Of a stretch of DNA of 64,000 nucleotides, positions 11,361 to 23,640 are shown one piece after another (the stretch's first letter is position 1; every line of letters starts with the position of its first letter). The stretch is from Mactromeris polynyma (Eukaryota; Mollusca; Bivalvia; Venerida; Mactridae), in the NCBI GenBank assembly GCA_032209605.1, contig JASFXZ010000010.1:8515385-8579384 (forward strand), written 5' to 3'. The translations under genes and the position numbers were made by a program. Below the pieces are notes generated by a model that saw nothing but the letters and a program-made list of their open reading frames with translations, did no database searches and was not told where the DNA came from.

Positions 11361-11525
11361 TATGGTGGCATATTTTTGCCACCAGTTAACTATTTAATTA
11401 ATTAGATAATTATGTGGTTATCACGTTAAAGAAACTAGATAACTACTTAATTAACTAGATAATTATGTGGTTAACTAGATAAGTATCGTGATAAATGTTC
11501 GTACCAGATAAATATCTTAACATTA
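11361..11525. mobile_element. MITE fragment (copy 4), right end missing
   Basis: Starts with the family end TATGGTGGCATATTTTTGCC and continues with ATTAACTAGATAATTATGTG motifs. It stops near TATCTTAACATTACACAACT without the matching right end, so it is truncated. Confidence 0.65.
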
Positions 11526-12003
11526 CACAACTGGTTTATTCTTGAATGTATCTAATAAACAAGCATAAGATTTACCCTGAAACATATAACGATCACATGG
11601 TGTGCTTGAATTGTCGGCGTTTCAAATGCATATTTGAACGCTGCTATGGTATTTTACAACAGCTTCTGTAAGTGACGTCATTTCAAGAATGCGTCACTTA
11701 TGATGTCACTATTTGCATTCAGGAAACAATATTGACTCCATGATTATGGTCACTTCGTTTTCATATTGCCATATGGGGCAAATTTTGATTACTATTAGTA
11801 CATGGTGAAGTCACATGTGACGTTTTCTGGAAATGACGTCACTTAAAGAAGAGGTTTGAAATCGTACAGCGGCGCTCATGTAGTTCCTGACAATGCCGTT
11901 GTTAATACTATCATGGATTATAAAAAAACTATACATGTATTATGATTGTCAATAATTGCTTAGGGTGCCTGTCTGTTTTATTGTGTCTGTTACTGCAAGT
12001 CCG

Positions 12004-12210
12004 CCTGCTTAGCTCAGATCATGGAGGTGCGGGTTTGTTAACCGGTTACGTCCGTCCGTTACATTTGGCGACGGACATTTGTTCTCCATCTTCGATTCAT
12101 GTGGAGACGTTGTAACCTGCTTGCGGAAGGGCAAATTAGTACTGGTTGATATTACTTCCTGTATAACTGGTGAGGGCAACTGACCGGCATATATACATGT
12201 AACTCAACTG
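12004..12210 (+). mobile_element. SINE remnant
   Basis: The head CCTGCTTAGCTCAGA resembles an A-box. The body phrases GATTCATGTGGAGACGTTGT, ACCTGCTTGCGGAAG and TTAGTACTGGTTGAT match the other SINE copies. The B-box part is degraded. Its end abuts the start of duplicated segment A. Confidence 0.55.
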
Positions 12211-12284
12211 AAATATGACATTAATCCCAAATAACAAATCAATCAAAAGAAAGCAAGAACTGATACTTAATATTTACGTTTCTT

Positions 12285-12640
12285 TTGTGAAGGCTCTGTT
12301 GTTGTTTTATTTTATTTTCAGATCATCTTAACTTTTGTAGTTTTTTAATAATCTCATTTACATCCGGATGTTAATACATGATGTACTTGTACAATTCATT
12401 GTTTGTGCGTGTGCGTGTGTGCGTGTGTGCGTGTGTGCGTGTGTGCGTGCGTGCGTGTGTGCGTGTGTGAATGCTCGTATGTTTGTGCGTGTGTGCCTTC
12501 TTATTTGTTTGAGCGTGTTAATCTTGTTAATAGAAGGTCATATTGTTGTATATTGGAAATAAGATGTACAATTTATTGTTAACCTTAATATGTCACATTC
12601 TGAAAAATAATTTATTATTATTATTATTATTCAGTTACCA
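12285..12640 (+). repeat. dispersed ~300-bp repeat, copy 1
   Basis: Runs from TGTTGTTTTATTTTATTTTC through CAGATCATCTTAACTTTTG, a GT-rich microsatellite, AATAGAAGGTCATATTG and ATGTACAATTTATTGTTAA. Copies lie at about 54185-54450 (same strand) and 62042-62345 (reverse complement, in intron 1 of gene C). No coding content. Confidence 0.75.
12404..12472. repeat. GTGTGC microsatellite
   Basis: A simple run of GTGTGCGTGTGCGTGC units inside the dispersed repeat. The segment B copy has a much shorter run near 54320-54360. Confidence 0.9.
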
Positions 12641-12861
12641 AGTGTGTTTGTGTTATCTCGATAATAGGTCACTTAACTGTTACCTATATAACTAAATAGT
12701 TGAGCAGTAAATGGATGAAAAAAATAAAGTTTTATTATATTCAGTTTATACCAAACAAATACAAACATAATACAAACAATTATATGTACAAGACCATTCT
12801 TGAAGCACTGCTTCTACAAATGTTTGACAGGTTGACAATAATGTAAAATATGTAAGTTAAT

Positions 12862-15715
12862 TATAATGTTTCAAGTTTCAAAGTTTATTGGCATAACGGC
12901 AATGATAATTGCCTTTGGCCATTTACAAACTTTATGGCACAGACACAAACAAAACGAAAAAAAGTAAACAAAATGAATACGAGATTTACATAACATAACA
13001 TGAATATAAATGAGCACAATACATATGTAGCATTTCAATGTTATCAGAATTTAAGAGCTCAAGAAGCAGTCATTAATCGGATGGTATTTTGTCTTATAGA
13101 CATACATTCTTTAATAAATTTACATAAATTAGAAATTGTCTTCATATTTGTGGAATTTAACAGCGATTTGAATTTGTTTATATTTGGCCAAGAGATATGT
13201 CCGAGGTATTTATTATGTATGTTTCTATAGCAATTGCAACACATAAGGAAATGGTATTAATTCTCAATAACATCAAAGTTACAACATTTGCAAAAATCTA
13301 TTTTCTCGTTCAATACCATTAAATCGACTAAAACGAGCAAGTGTTTTAATAAAGTTTTCATTGCGTAATCTAGTAATATAGTTTTCACGGGTAAAATGTT
13401 CTTTAAAAATAACATATGTTGAAAGTTTTGGCATTGAATTGATCTTAACATGCCATTCTTGTATAAACTGGTCTCTAATCATACTCTATAGGAGAGGAAA
13501 GTAGTTAATATTTGTATCAAAATTATTTCTAAGAAAATTAAAACCAAGATGATCTATCACCGAGTTAATACGAGAGGCCCAGCAGGGGCCACTTATGTTA
13601 AAACAAAGATCATTATACATGAGATACATTGGTGAATCAGTATATTTAATAATTTTCGTCTAATATTTTATTGAGCGCTCTTTGCAACTCACCATAAAGA
13701 GCATAGTTCGGAGTTTGTTTTTTAACTCCTAATAAATATTTCAAAAAATCGGACATGAAGTTTATCAACATCTTTATAATTATATATTCCCCATATTTCA
13801 GCTCCATATAGCAAGATTGGCACCACCATAGAATCAAATAACTCCAAATAGTTAAAACTATCAACAATTTCGATTTTTTCATTATCGATGAAAAACTCTA
13901 TATTTGATGTTTGCTTTCTTTTTTCGAATTTACATATTTTTGTTTTACTAACGTTTGTTTTAAGCCCCCATTTCCCGAATAGCGAAATATGGCATCTAAT
14001 TGTGCTTGTAAACTTGTGGGATTGGTAGTAAACAAAACTATATCATCTGCTAATAAAATCATATACATGGACAAAAGCTCTATATCACTATCTTTAAGGT
14101 CATTAAAGGAAAGATTTTAAAAAAACATCATTTATAAAGAGTATAAATAATAACGGCGATAGCGGCTCCCCTTGCTTCAGACAAAAAATCAGAATACGAA
14201 ATAGAGCCATTGGAATGACATAATTTTACACAAGACTGCACATCATTGTAAATACATTTAATTATTCTAGTCATTTTACAGCTAATGCCTGCCTGTATTA
14301 GTTTTACCCATAGTGCATCACGGTTAACTGTATCAAAGGCTCTCTGGTAATCAATAAAAGCACACCAGAGTTTTGCCGTTTTACTCAATACCTTTTGAAT
14401 TATTGAATGTAATAAAAATATAGCACCTACTGTGGAATGATAATCACGAAAACCAAACTGGCAATCATTATAAACATTATGTTCTTCCAACCATTTATTT
14501 ATTCTGTTTCTTAATAAAAGTGAAAATATTTTACCAGTTACATTTATTAGCGTTATTCCCCTGTAATTAGCATGGTTAGATTTGTCTCCCTTCTTAAAAA
14601 TAGGCACTATGACACCTTTGATTTGACGTCTATGATTTGGGATAAATACAATTATCATAAATATGATTGAATATTACACACAAATAAGGCGAAATAATAT
14701 CATTTGCTTCAATGAAAAAATCGGCAACATTATTTTCATAATCACAAGATTTAAAACGGTTCATTGTTCTTATTGTTTTAGAAATTTCTTCTATAGATAA
14801 AGGACAGTCAAGCTGATCCACATTAAGCACATCGTCACGCGATGCAGTACGATCATTTAGGTCGAATTGACCTTCACGTGCATTGGATATATTAGTAAAC
14901 TGCTGTAAGATATCATCATTGTTCGCATCACAAGAAGAATTTACATTTTTATTGAATTTTTAATATGTTTCCAAAACAATCGTGGTGACCGTTTGCTTAC
15001 ATTATAAAGTCTATTCTTTTCAATATTATTATATCTAGATTTAGCTTTCCTCTTAGTTTTAGAAAACATTGCTCTTGCTTTTAAAAAATTCAATTTATTT
15101 AAGTCTGTGTTGTTTCTATCTAATTCACGCTTAGCATTGAGAAAACTATGTTTTGCTTGTTAAGTGTCATCAAACCAATTCGCTTTCTTCTTATATGACT
15201 TATGACTAATATACACTGAACTGGCATGTTTGTTAAAATACGTGGCTGTTATATCAAATATTAAGTTGGAAAAGTTGGTCATACATTCATCAACAGAGCA
15301 CTCACCACTCAACAATTTAGAATTTAAACTTTCAAACGAGTGTGTAGAGTTTTGAACTTTCTGTAAAAATTCATCTTTTTTAGAACTATCCCATACAATC
15401 CTTTCACTACTTTTACTAGTTTTATATCCATCTAAATATTTACAGTTGATATCAAAATAATGGGACAATGATCTGAAAATTCCATATGGTCAAATACACA
15501 CATACTATTCAGCGTATTATAACAGCTATGTTGACATACTATGTAGTCAACTGTGCTAGCCACAGCGACATTCCTATAAACCCCATGGTAAGTACATTTG
15601 CTCTTCAAGGCGACCATTGACAATACACATTTCATTTCCCTTACATAAGGTCAGTAATCGTGTCCCGAAATTATTACACTGCGAATCGTTGTTCCTTCTT
15701 GCGGGTAAATAATCA
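12862..15715 (-). mobile_element. 5'-truncated APE-type non-LTR retrotransposon
   Basis: The minus strand carries, in order, the end of an APE-type endonuclease, a linker, a reverse transcriptase and a 3' untranslated region ending near 12862 with AATAAA (complement at 12884-12889). Segment B shows the site without the insertion (about 54585-54620: GTAAGTTAATAATAATAAAC), so the insertion is bracketed by comparison. The endonuclease N-terminus and ORF1 are absent. A target-site duplication was not resolved. The clade (CR1/Jockey/I-like group) is not determined. Confidence 0.8.
13646..15715 (-). pseudogene. endonuclease/reverse transcriptase ORF2 remnant
   Basis: Read on the minus strand in several frames. 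Endonuclease pieces: GTRLLTLCKGNEMCIVNGR near 15600-15690, and STVDYIV with SDHCPI near 15470-15560. RT pieces: VIVPIFKKGD then HANYRGITLINVTGKIF, QFGFR..HST, and motif A FIDYQRAFDTV within 14128-14658. The catalytic LADD lies at 14042-14053. Thumb and C-terminal pieces WGIYNYKDVD and LLGVKKQTPNYALYGEL run down to about 13646. At least four frame changes separate these pieces, and the RQG motif B region is broken (SEARGAA). The element is not active. Confidence 0.8.
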
Positions 15716-15863
15716 ATATAAATAAACATAAAAACAGTCAGAATACATCGGTCTGTCATGATATAAGTGTTGGAGAAAGTGAGATTCGCCTGGATTCAAA
15801 ACATTAATAATTCACATCACTTTACTGCAAGAGCACTTGGAAAAGATTGTCGACACCAAGTTC

Positions 15864-15869
15864 TTTATT
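15864..15869 (-). promoter_or_regulatory. polyadenylation signal of gene A
   Basis: AATAAA on the minus strand about 27 bases after the stop codon of gene A. The same signal stands at the equivalent place after gene B (54751-54756). Confidence 0.7.
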
Positions 15870-15895
15870 CTGTATTTGCTACTAACAAATACAGA

Positions 15896-18800
15896 TTAAT
15901 ATTTTGGTGGATACGCTGAGTCGTACTGTGGAGGAGGTGCTGATGGGTACTGTTGTTGTGGTGCCATGCCATTTCCCGGGGGTCCTTGAGGCCCAGTGTA
16001 AGGTTGAGGTGGTGCCATGCCATATCCCGGGGGTCCTTGAGGCCCAGTGTAAGGTTGAGGTGGTGCCATGCCATGTCCCGGGGGTCCTTGAAGCCCAGGG
16101 TAAGTTTGAGGTGGTGGCCCAGGATACGTCTGTGCCACTGGCATAACTCCCTGTTGTCTATACGGTTCTGATAAAATAAGAATGAAAATAGGTGTAATAT
16201 GATTCACGACTTTTCAATCAAGGAAGGATTAAAATGATACAAGGAACGCCACATTCACAAGATAAAGTCCTGCCCACACAGATCCCAGGGAAACATCTGC
16301 ATACAAAACACTATGAGTTGAGACATCCATTGGAACAAACATTACAGACACTCCTAAGACATACTTTTTTCTAACTCTGATATCATTGAAACAATGTAAA
16401 AGTACCCACATTTAATTCTAAGCATAACTCTATACTCACGTTTATCTGGGTACATTTGTAACATGAAGAGTGTCGGTAAGAAAATATCAAGTAAAAGATA
16501 AGACAATCCAGTACATTATTTGAAGTGATATAAGAAGATATGTCATATGATGTTTGCTAAATGTATCATTCCGGTATATGTCCCGTGCGTGTTGTAAAGT
16601 GAAGTAAATGTCAACTTAGAAAGTATACAATTATAAACATAACCGAACTACTCAGTCCACCTGCGCCATTTTTTACTCGTGGTAGACCGAGTTCATCACG
16701 AGTCAAGTGAAATGCATCCCTGCATCATTACTGTATTAGGATTTTCAAAAGACCGAACATGTGTCTTAGGGTTCGTTATAAAATAGTCGCCATTCCATTA
16801 TTGCTATTAACATGATTAATTTTGTTTATAATAATATACCGGAATCGTTCTCGGCATGTAGCAACTGTATAAAACCTCATACCCAAGTGTATGATACATA
16901 AAATATATTAAAATATATCAAACTGTATCAACCTATGACAGAGAGATTAAATTATTACAGGGAACGACACATGCATAAGTCAATGCCTCCCCACACATAC
17001 TCCCAAGAAAACAACAGTCTACATAAACAATAGACACTGATGAGCTTACAAAATCAACTGGTTCTTTTAAACGCATCCGTTAGTAAGTCACCTTCACCGA
17101 ATCATTAGTAACACTGTATTAAAACAGTATTAATATCAACCATCACCCATCTGGGAATACCACTTCGGTCGGTTAACTGAATAATCGAATGTTTTATCGT
17201 CGACCTGACAGAACAGTTGCCAGTTGTTTATTTCTCTATTTAATACCATTCATTTCTAAGCTGGACTTTGAAAGCAAATAATTTCTATAAAGTGTGTACT
17301 TTACTCACGGTGTTGGGGATGTTGTACCACAGTGACATTGTGTGCAGGTGCTATAACCTGTCCCCTGTTGGTGCCAAACCTTCCTCCGAAGCTCGTGCCC
17401 TTATTCTTTAGAAAACAAAAAAACACAATGATAAACACGATTATGCCGAGAAATATCAGTCCCCCAATGACGCCTCCTGCGATCTGTGCCGCTGCACTGC
17501 AGCATCCATAGTCATAATCATAGTAATCGCCGCAACATCCATACTCGCAGTCATAGTATGTACTATAGTAAGAGTTGTAACACGAATCGTAACACAGTCC
17601 TTCTGAAAACAGAAACAAAACATATGAAGTAGATCGACGAAATAGCCCGCCCAGCTAGCTCAGTTGGTACATCGCTTGTCACCCGGCAGATCTGGATGCG
17701 ATTCCCGGATTGGGCGGGTTATGTTCTTCCGTGACATTGGCTACGGTCATATCTTCCACATACGGAGGGTATGAACATGAACAAGAAGTTACTACTGGCT
17801 AATAGTTAATTCGAGGAAACCTTGTCGACTGACCGTCGTATAAGACTGAACAATTGTTGAAAAACGGCGTAAACCTTGATGAAAACAAACACAGATCGAA
17901 AAAATATTGCGTGTTTAAACAACTGGTGAAGAGCTTTCGGCTAAGGTCCAGAATGTCTCCCTCCATTAGACAAAATATGTACATACTAATAGGTTGGTTA
18001 GAAGAATGTCTCATTCAAAACAAAAGGAATAATACAAACTAATATTCAAATTTTCCATTTAAAAAAAAAGATTCAAATGATTACAAATTTATGTGACATA
18101 CAGCGTCATTGTCTGGCTTCGTCGTTTATTCGTCTGTGTTCATACATAAAATACAATGCAGCTCATATTTATCATTTTGAACACCCTACTGAATTTATAA
18201 TTCTTTTGTCGAAGAATGATCAATACAGATAAACCATGTACACAGCAATAGAATGTAAGCTAGTTTGGTTCCTTTGTCCGTTGGGTATAAGTATTAATGT
18301 ATAATAAGTTAATAATTAATATAGCGGCACATTTATTGAACCAAAATTGATTTGTAACTTGATACATGATCAGGCTTGTATGATTTCAAATAGTTGTCTC
18401 ATGTTATGTGCTGCTTGTGTAAATGCTATCAATATTGCCGTTTACTTTGGTAATCCACGAATTAGTTCAGGAAGTTTTAACATACAGTTTACGCAAGTTG
18501 TTTCAGAAACAAAATCGTTAACAATACCGGTCCACTTGCTCGTATTAAACTGAGTGAACACGCTAATGGATCTAGGGCCTTATTCACAAACATTCAGATT
18601 TGGACCTTAAATTAAAAAAAAGTTATATTTGCCATCATTTTGTTTACATTGACTCTTGAGGCCTGACAGTTCGTCGAAATAAACCTTGTTATCCACAGTA
18701 CATATTTAAAATCTGTATAGTTATATAACAGTGTAGGAGCATAAAGAAAACTTTAGACTTTTAAGTCATACGTCTTAGTTTCAGTTTTATAATGTTTACG

Positions 18801-21800
18801 AAAACGGCCTTAGTGTCTTAAGCCTGGCTAACAGTTTGGTGTCCAGTAGTGTGGCACATTCAAACAACGATACCTATGTAACATATGTAATTGAGGGAAC
18901 ATACTATTTGACACATTATAAACAAAAAAGATAATGATTGTTCAAAAATGTTTGATACTATTTTCTATCACCCATATTTGCCAGGATTATACAAGTTTCA
19001 CCGGTATCGAGTTTTTCAACCCCAAGACCTTTCAACCCCAATACTTTTCAACCCCTAAGGTAAAATATCCAAGACTTTTCAACCCCACTGTCATTTTCAA
19101 CCCCTAATTAGCCTAAGACTTTTCAACCCCTGTTAAAATCAAGAATTTTCAACCCCTAATAAACCAAGACTTTTCAACCCCTCGAATATGTTTTTAATTG
19201 GACAATTATCACATTTGTTACCTGGAAAAATGTTGACAATCACGTTGTTTAAGTTTAATTTTTAAGTTTATTTACATTCCAAAATGAATACTAATAAAGA
19301 TGTATACACACAAAATACACACAATCATTCTATCACATTTTATTTGGCCTAAAACAGCAGGTGGAATTTAATTGGTATTTAATTGATGATGTGATTTGTT
19401 ATTCTAATTAAGTCTAATTACGCTGTCACACACAATCAAACATTATTTATTTCTACTGCCACACACAATCAAACATTATTTATTTATACTGCCACACACA
19501 ATCAAACATTATTTATTTATACTGCCACACACAATCAAACACTTTTTATTCACACTCAAACACTATTTAATTACACTGGCACATATATTCAAACACTTTT
19601 TATTCAAACTATTCAAACACTTTTTATTCAAACTGGCACATAAATTGACTAAGAAACACTTTTTATTTCACACTGGCACACTATTTATTCACACTGTCAC
19701 AATTACTTGCACATACACTTAACCGTATATCTCGCCGATTTCACGCAGGAAATCCTCGCATACAATGTCCCGTTCATCATACTTGTCCCAGAGTCGTTAC
19801 GTAACACAGTCAACAAACATAACAATTACATAGTCTTTATTGGTATAGTCGATCATTAATCATTGACCATTTGTTATATTAAAAAGTTGTTTATATTAAT
19901 GATATTAGGTCGATTTTAATAATTGTATTTAACTGACTACTCCTTATTTCTGAAAAATAAATATCAATAGTAGCACTCCTAAATCTTATCATCTTATCTA
20001 ATCACCCGCTACAGCGGCTTCTCACCTTGTTAATCACCTCGTTAACCAAGCACGCGTCATTACGTAACACAGTCAACAAACATAACAATACATTGTCTTT
20101 ATTTAAGCACTGACTCAAAGATTGAATTGATAAACCTTTCAAAATTCATTTATTAAGCGAATGATATTAGAACTCCATAATTGCCCTTTCCTCATGTCAT
20201 CTGTATATGTCGACTTTTTTTCTTTATTGGTACAAATAGACTGAGATATACCTGGTATATATACTTTCATTGATCACTTTGCTAATGTAACACCATTGTT
20301 TCACATTCATGAAAGCTCTTTGTAAACTAATATTTTTTGATTTCTTGTACGACTTTCTCTACATTATATATTATATTGTATTGTATGCTATACACATGTA
20401 CGAATGTTTTATGCAATAAATATGATTGAGTTGAGTTATTGGTTAAACCTAAACAAAGTTCGGAAATCATTATGTTTTAAGACACATTATATATATTCAT
20501 TTGTTTCAACCTGTATTATACTCTATCACAATCGGTGATAAAAGAGAATATATATCTTAATAATTAGTATGGCATCTGCAATCTTAGGTACTATATGAAA
20601 AACATATATTAATAAAATGCCTGCGATCAATGTTTTAGATTACATGTATACATGTATATATGATAAAGTCATTTTAAGAAGGACCTACTGATATACATTT
20701 ATATAAGTCTTAACGACTTATCCAATTTTAGACAATTGTGAGAATAAACAGATTCATTTCACCTATATATATATAATAACAGTACCATTTCAAGGCATTT
20801 AGCGGGCATATATCCCCTTAAACACCTTACAATTGACAGTTTACACATAATTAAAAGTTTGATAGAACATAAGTGCCTTTGATCCAATAAACAAGTGCAA
20901 CAAACAAGTATTTAATTGTATTAAACAAATAATTTGATAATTATTATGATGATCAAACAAAATATAATGACAAATTAAAGGAATGCAATTTTCGAATTAT
21001 CACATTTCATCATTTGATATGTTATGTTTGAACAATAAACAATAAAAATATTATGCCAAACAATACACTTATCTGAAACACAGGGGTTGAAAAGTCTTAG
21101 AAATACGGGTTGATACAAGTACAAGAACTTACAGTGTCAGAAGACCATAGCGATTTAGATCTAGTTGACTGCATTTTTAACCGCTAGCAGTATTGTGATT
21201 GCAGCCAGGTGCTCGATAAGAAAGTCCGAGTTAAGAACTATGTGACTTCTGTTTTGCAACGTTACTATGTGGACGATTTTATAGCCAGTTCCGATTAAGC
21301 AGACATACATTTGACCTGTAGGTTCGACCGTAGGTTTGTGATTTACAATAACATACATTTACTACTGTCTATACCTTTCGTTGTAGTTTAATGCGCAAAA
21401 TATATATACATGCATGTTTATGTTTCAAGTAGTGTAACATTACAAAAGGAAAAAAAATTAATCTCCAGTACATGACTAATTTAACGCGCATACAGCTAAA
21501 TAATGTCGTTTTTATTAAAGTTAAGGCATTCGTATTAATTATCTGAATAACAAATAAGTAGTTATGTTTCAAATTAAAATATCTCTTTCAGGAACATGAT
21601 ATGCCTTATACCCATTAGTGACAAAACATGCATCATATGACGTGCACGCAACGATCAAATATTTGCAATATCATAGTTTTATTTTCAAATAATACCGACC
21701 ATCTGTTCAGACGAGTTATCACATAACCGTGTATGTTTCTACGATACAATAACAGTAAATATCATATTGCACAGTGTGCATATATTATGCAAATGAGCGG

Positions 21801-23055
21801 AAAAACCTAAATAAGTCAATACGCTGCTTGTTTACAATTTACAAAACGAGTAAAGACGAAAAATATTAACACTTTTGATGTATTAAATGAGAACCCTCAT
21901 GAACACTGCAGCAAACACAAAATTAAATATGGTAACATTTACCGTTAACTTGCAAGTTACTTATATGACAGATTAACTATGCATGTTCAGCAAAATTCTT
22001 CCAACGTACATATCCAATTAGGTGAGTTTATTCCATCTCAAATGACTCATGTTTCAGACGACATCAACACATCTTCAGTTTACACAGGATTTTTTAACAA
22101 AAATATTCATCTTTGCACGAGGAGCTCAGTCCTTTATCAATCAAAATGTATTAAATTCCGTACACTTGATTGCAATCCGAGAGATTGAACGGACTCGCTG
22201 AACGCGTGTATACTGAATGACGTCAGAGACTTGTTTATGTGATTACGTCATTAAATATATTTATCGATGACATTTTGAGAGGAATTGTTTTCCTTTATTT
22301 ACGATTTACAGTTACGCTTGATATAAGTGAATTGATAGATACTAGACTAGTATATTTAATAAAATAGAAAATGATAAAAAAAAGAAAAACAAAGTAGGGG
22401 TTGAAAAAGATAAATGTAGGGGTTGAAAATATTCAAACTAGGGGTTGAAAAGTCTCAACAGGTAGGGGTTGAAAAGTCTTGAAATCAGGGGTTGAAAAGT
22501 CCTGGGGTTGAAAAGTCTTCATTTGAAAAGTGGGGTTGAAAAGTCTTGGGGTTGAAAAGTCTGTAAGCCGTTTCACCATACTATTGTACGTGTTATCTTG
22601 GAATTGAAAATAAGTAATATACCGATTTATTTTATTGCAAAAGGGAATTTTGCCCATGAGCGCACATGTAAATATTAACATAGTTATAAATAAATAATTT
22701 CGATCAATGTACAAATAATAATATTATTAAAGCACATAAATTACCAAACAAAAAAAATATGTATTAGTTCAGAGAGGGTAATCAAGTTTCGTTAGCTATG
22801 TAGTACAGAGAAAAGTGTTTTTTGTCTCCTTGTCTTAGTATCATTTAGGATGCATATAAAAACAGAGTAAGTACGTGTTTACTTATAGATATATCAACAT
22901 TTATATATTATCAATCAGTTACAACTTGACTAGAGCTGAATTGGTAAAAAACATTAAATGGGTAATCGTCGCTGTATTAATCGTATTCAAAATAAAGTCC
23001 TACCTTGAACATAAAATAATAATAACACTCCCAACACAAGAAACAAGTCCGCCAT
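15896..23055 (-). CDS. CYYR1-like: CYYR1/Shisa-like (STMC6) membrane protein, gene A
   Basis: Three exons on the minus strand: 23004-23055, 17309-17602 and 15896-16167, joined by two phase-1 GT-AG introns (GTAGGA...CAG and GTGAGT...CAG) into 205 codons plus stop. Exon 1 encodes a signal peptide (MADLFLV, then a hydrophobic core ending YVQ). Exon 2 encodes a Cys/Tyr-rich ectodomain with Cys at 21, 25, 36, 40-41 and 51-52, then a Gly/Ile/Val-rich transmembrane helix at about 57-82. The CC..CC spacing before a single helix is the mark of the STMC6 group (Shisa, CYYR1, WBP1/VOPP1). Exon 3 is a Pro/Gln/Tyr-rich cytosolic tail with a 17-residue unit (QPYTGPQGPPGYGMAPP) in three copies, ending in PPQY and PPKY. 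Such PPxY motifs bind WW domains, so a membrane adaptor for Nedd4-type ligases is an inference. Intron 1 is enlarged by the 3.57-kb element. Paralogues are gene B (close) and gene C (distant). Confidence 0.85.
17645..17893 (+). mobile_element. tRNA-derived SINE in intron 1 of gene A
   Basis: The head GCCCGCCCAGCTAGCTCAGTTGGTA has an A-box. A degenerate B-box (ATGCGATTCCC) follows, then TTCTTCCGTGACATTGGCTA and the tail ATTGTTGAAAAACGGCGTAA. The same SINE lies at the same intronic place in segment B (56649-56890), so it inserted before the duplication. It is not a functional tRNA gene. Confidence 0.75.
19011..19187 (+). repeat. left terminal array of TTTTCAACCCC
   Basis: About eight spaced copies of TTTTCAACCCC, most preceded by AAGAC, separated by short unique spacers. 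The array faces inward from the left end of the 3.57-kb element and could hold transposase-binding subterminal repeats (inference). Confidence 0.85.
19427..19700. repeat. 33-bp minisatellite
   Basis: CACACACAATCAAACATTAT recurs at a 33-base spacing (for example near 19429, 19462, 19495 and 19528), followed by decayed units (CAAACACTTTTTATTCA, ACTGGCACA). It is part of the 3.57-kb element. Confidence 0.8.
20300..20440 (+). mobile_element. possible retrotransposon 3' tail
   Basis: CGAATGTTTTATGCAATAAA followed by TATGATTGAGTTGAGTT resembles the 3' end of a non-LTR retrotransposon with a polyadenylation signal and a short tandem tail. No coding part precedes it. Weak call, nested in the 3.57-kb element. 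Confidence 0.3.
22397..22566 (-). repeat. right terminal array of GGGGTTGAAAAGTCTT
   Basis: About nine copies of GGGGTTGAAAA, most followed by GTCTT; this is the reverse complement of the left array. It ends just inside the right target-site duplication. Confidence 0.85.
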
Positions 23056-23640
23056 TTTATATGTATTGTAAAGCCGCTATGACGACACGGTGCAGAAATC
23101 TAACGATTAGGTACAATCAAACAGCTATAATCCTTTGTGTATGTCGTACTAAGTAACTTAATACATATATAGTGATAGTTTAGGCGATTAATGACGAAGG
23201 TCAAGACTGGTTATATATATTACAAAGCTTATACACATTCAAACTGTTTACATTTACTGTATGTATTTATAAAAACTGTTGATACGAGAGTGAAAGCTTC
23301 GTCGATACATCATTAATATTGAACAGTGTCTATATTTAAATACAATATTATGTTGATGTCAATAGTGATACTGGCGATACGTGAACGTTGAACAACAACG
23401 GTTTGCTGTATGGTACGCGGTCGGGCATTCGATCGAAATTCAATGTGTATTCATTAATCAATACACGATTAATTTATGAAAACTTGAAATATTTAGGTAA
23501 GGAAAATGATATTTTTAAGCGGAAAAGTACTCAATACTCGCCGTCGTGAAAGTATGCCTTGTGAATATAGTGAATGACGGCATTTCAATTATCACAGTGG
23601 TATACAGGTGTGTTTTGTATTAATTGTATACATATTAAAT
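23055..23640. other. upstream flank of gene A
   Basis: This is where the 5' untranslated region and promoter of gene A should lie. The first ~320 bases parallel segment B upstream of 58264. I cannot point to a TATA box or start site with confidence. Confidence 0.4.

Larger units (their letters stand above)
19003..22569. mobile_element. 3.57-kb non-autonomous DNA element with inverted terminal motif arrays
   Basis: GTTTCACC flanks both ends (18995-19002 and 22570-22577), and segment B has the unoccupied site with one GTTGCACC near 58044. The ends are inverted repeats beginning GG and then TTTTCAACCCCAAGAC. Behind each end is an array of the motif AAGACTTTTCAACCCC, direct on the left (to about 19185) and inverted on the right (from about 22397). 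The interior has minisatellites and no transposase-like frame. An 8-bp duplication fits hAT, Zisupton/Dada-like or related superfamilies; I cannot choose. Confidence 0.85.
12211..23375. repeat. duplicated segment A (paralogous to segment B)
   Basis: From AAATATGACATTAATCCC at 12211 the sequence runs parallel to 54117 onward: the ~300-bp repeat, gene tail, exons, introns and SINE, up to GTCAATAGTGATACTGGCGA near 23365 (B: 58560-58583). Segment A is longer mainly because of a retrotransposon insertion (about 12862-15715), a DNA element (19003-22569) and a ~110-bp block near 12606-12722 that B lacks. The copies are in direct orientation. Confidence 0.85.

Noticed and set aside
22875..23156. 93-codon plus-strand frame
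   Set aside because: It lies antisense to the signal-peptide exon of gene A, whose conservation with gene B and correct splice phase favour the minus strand.
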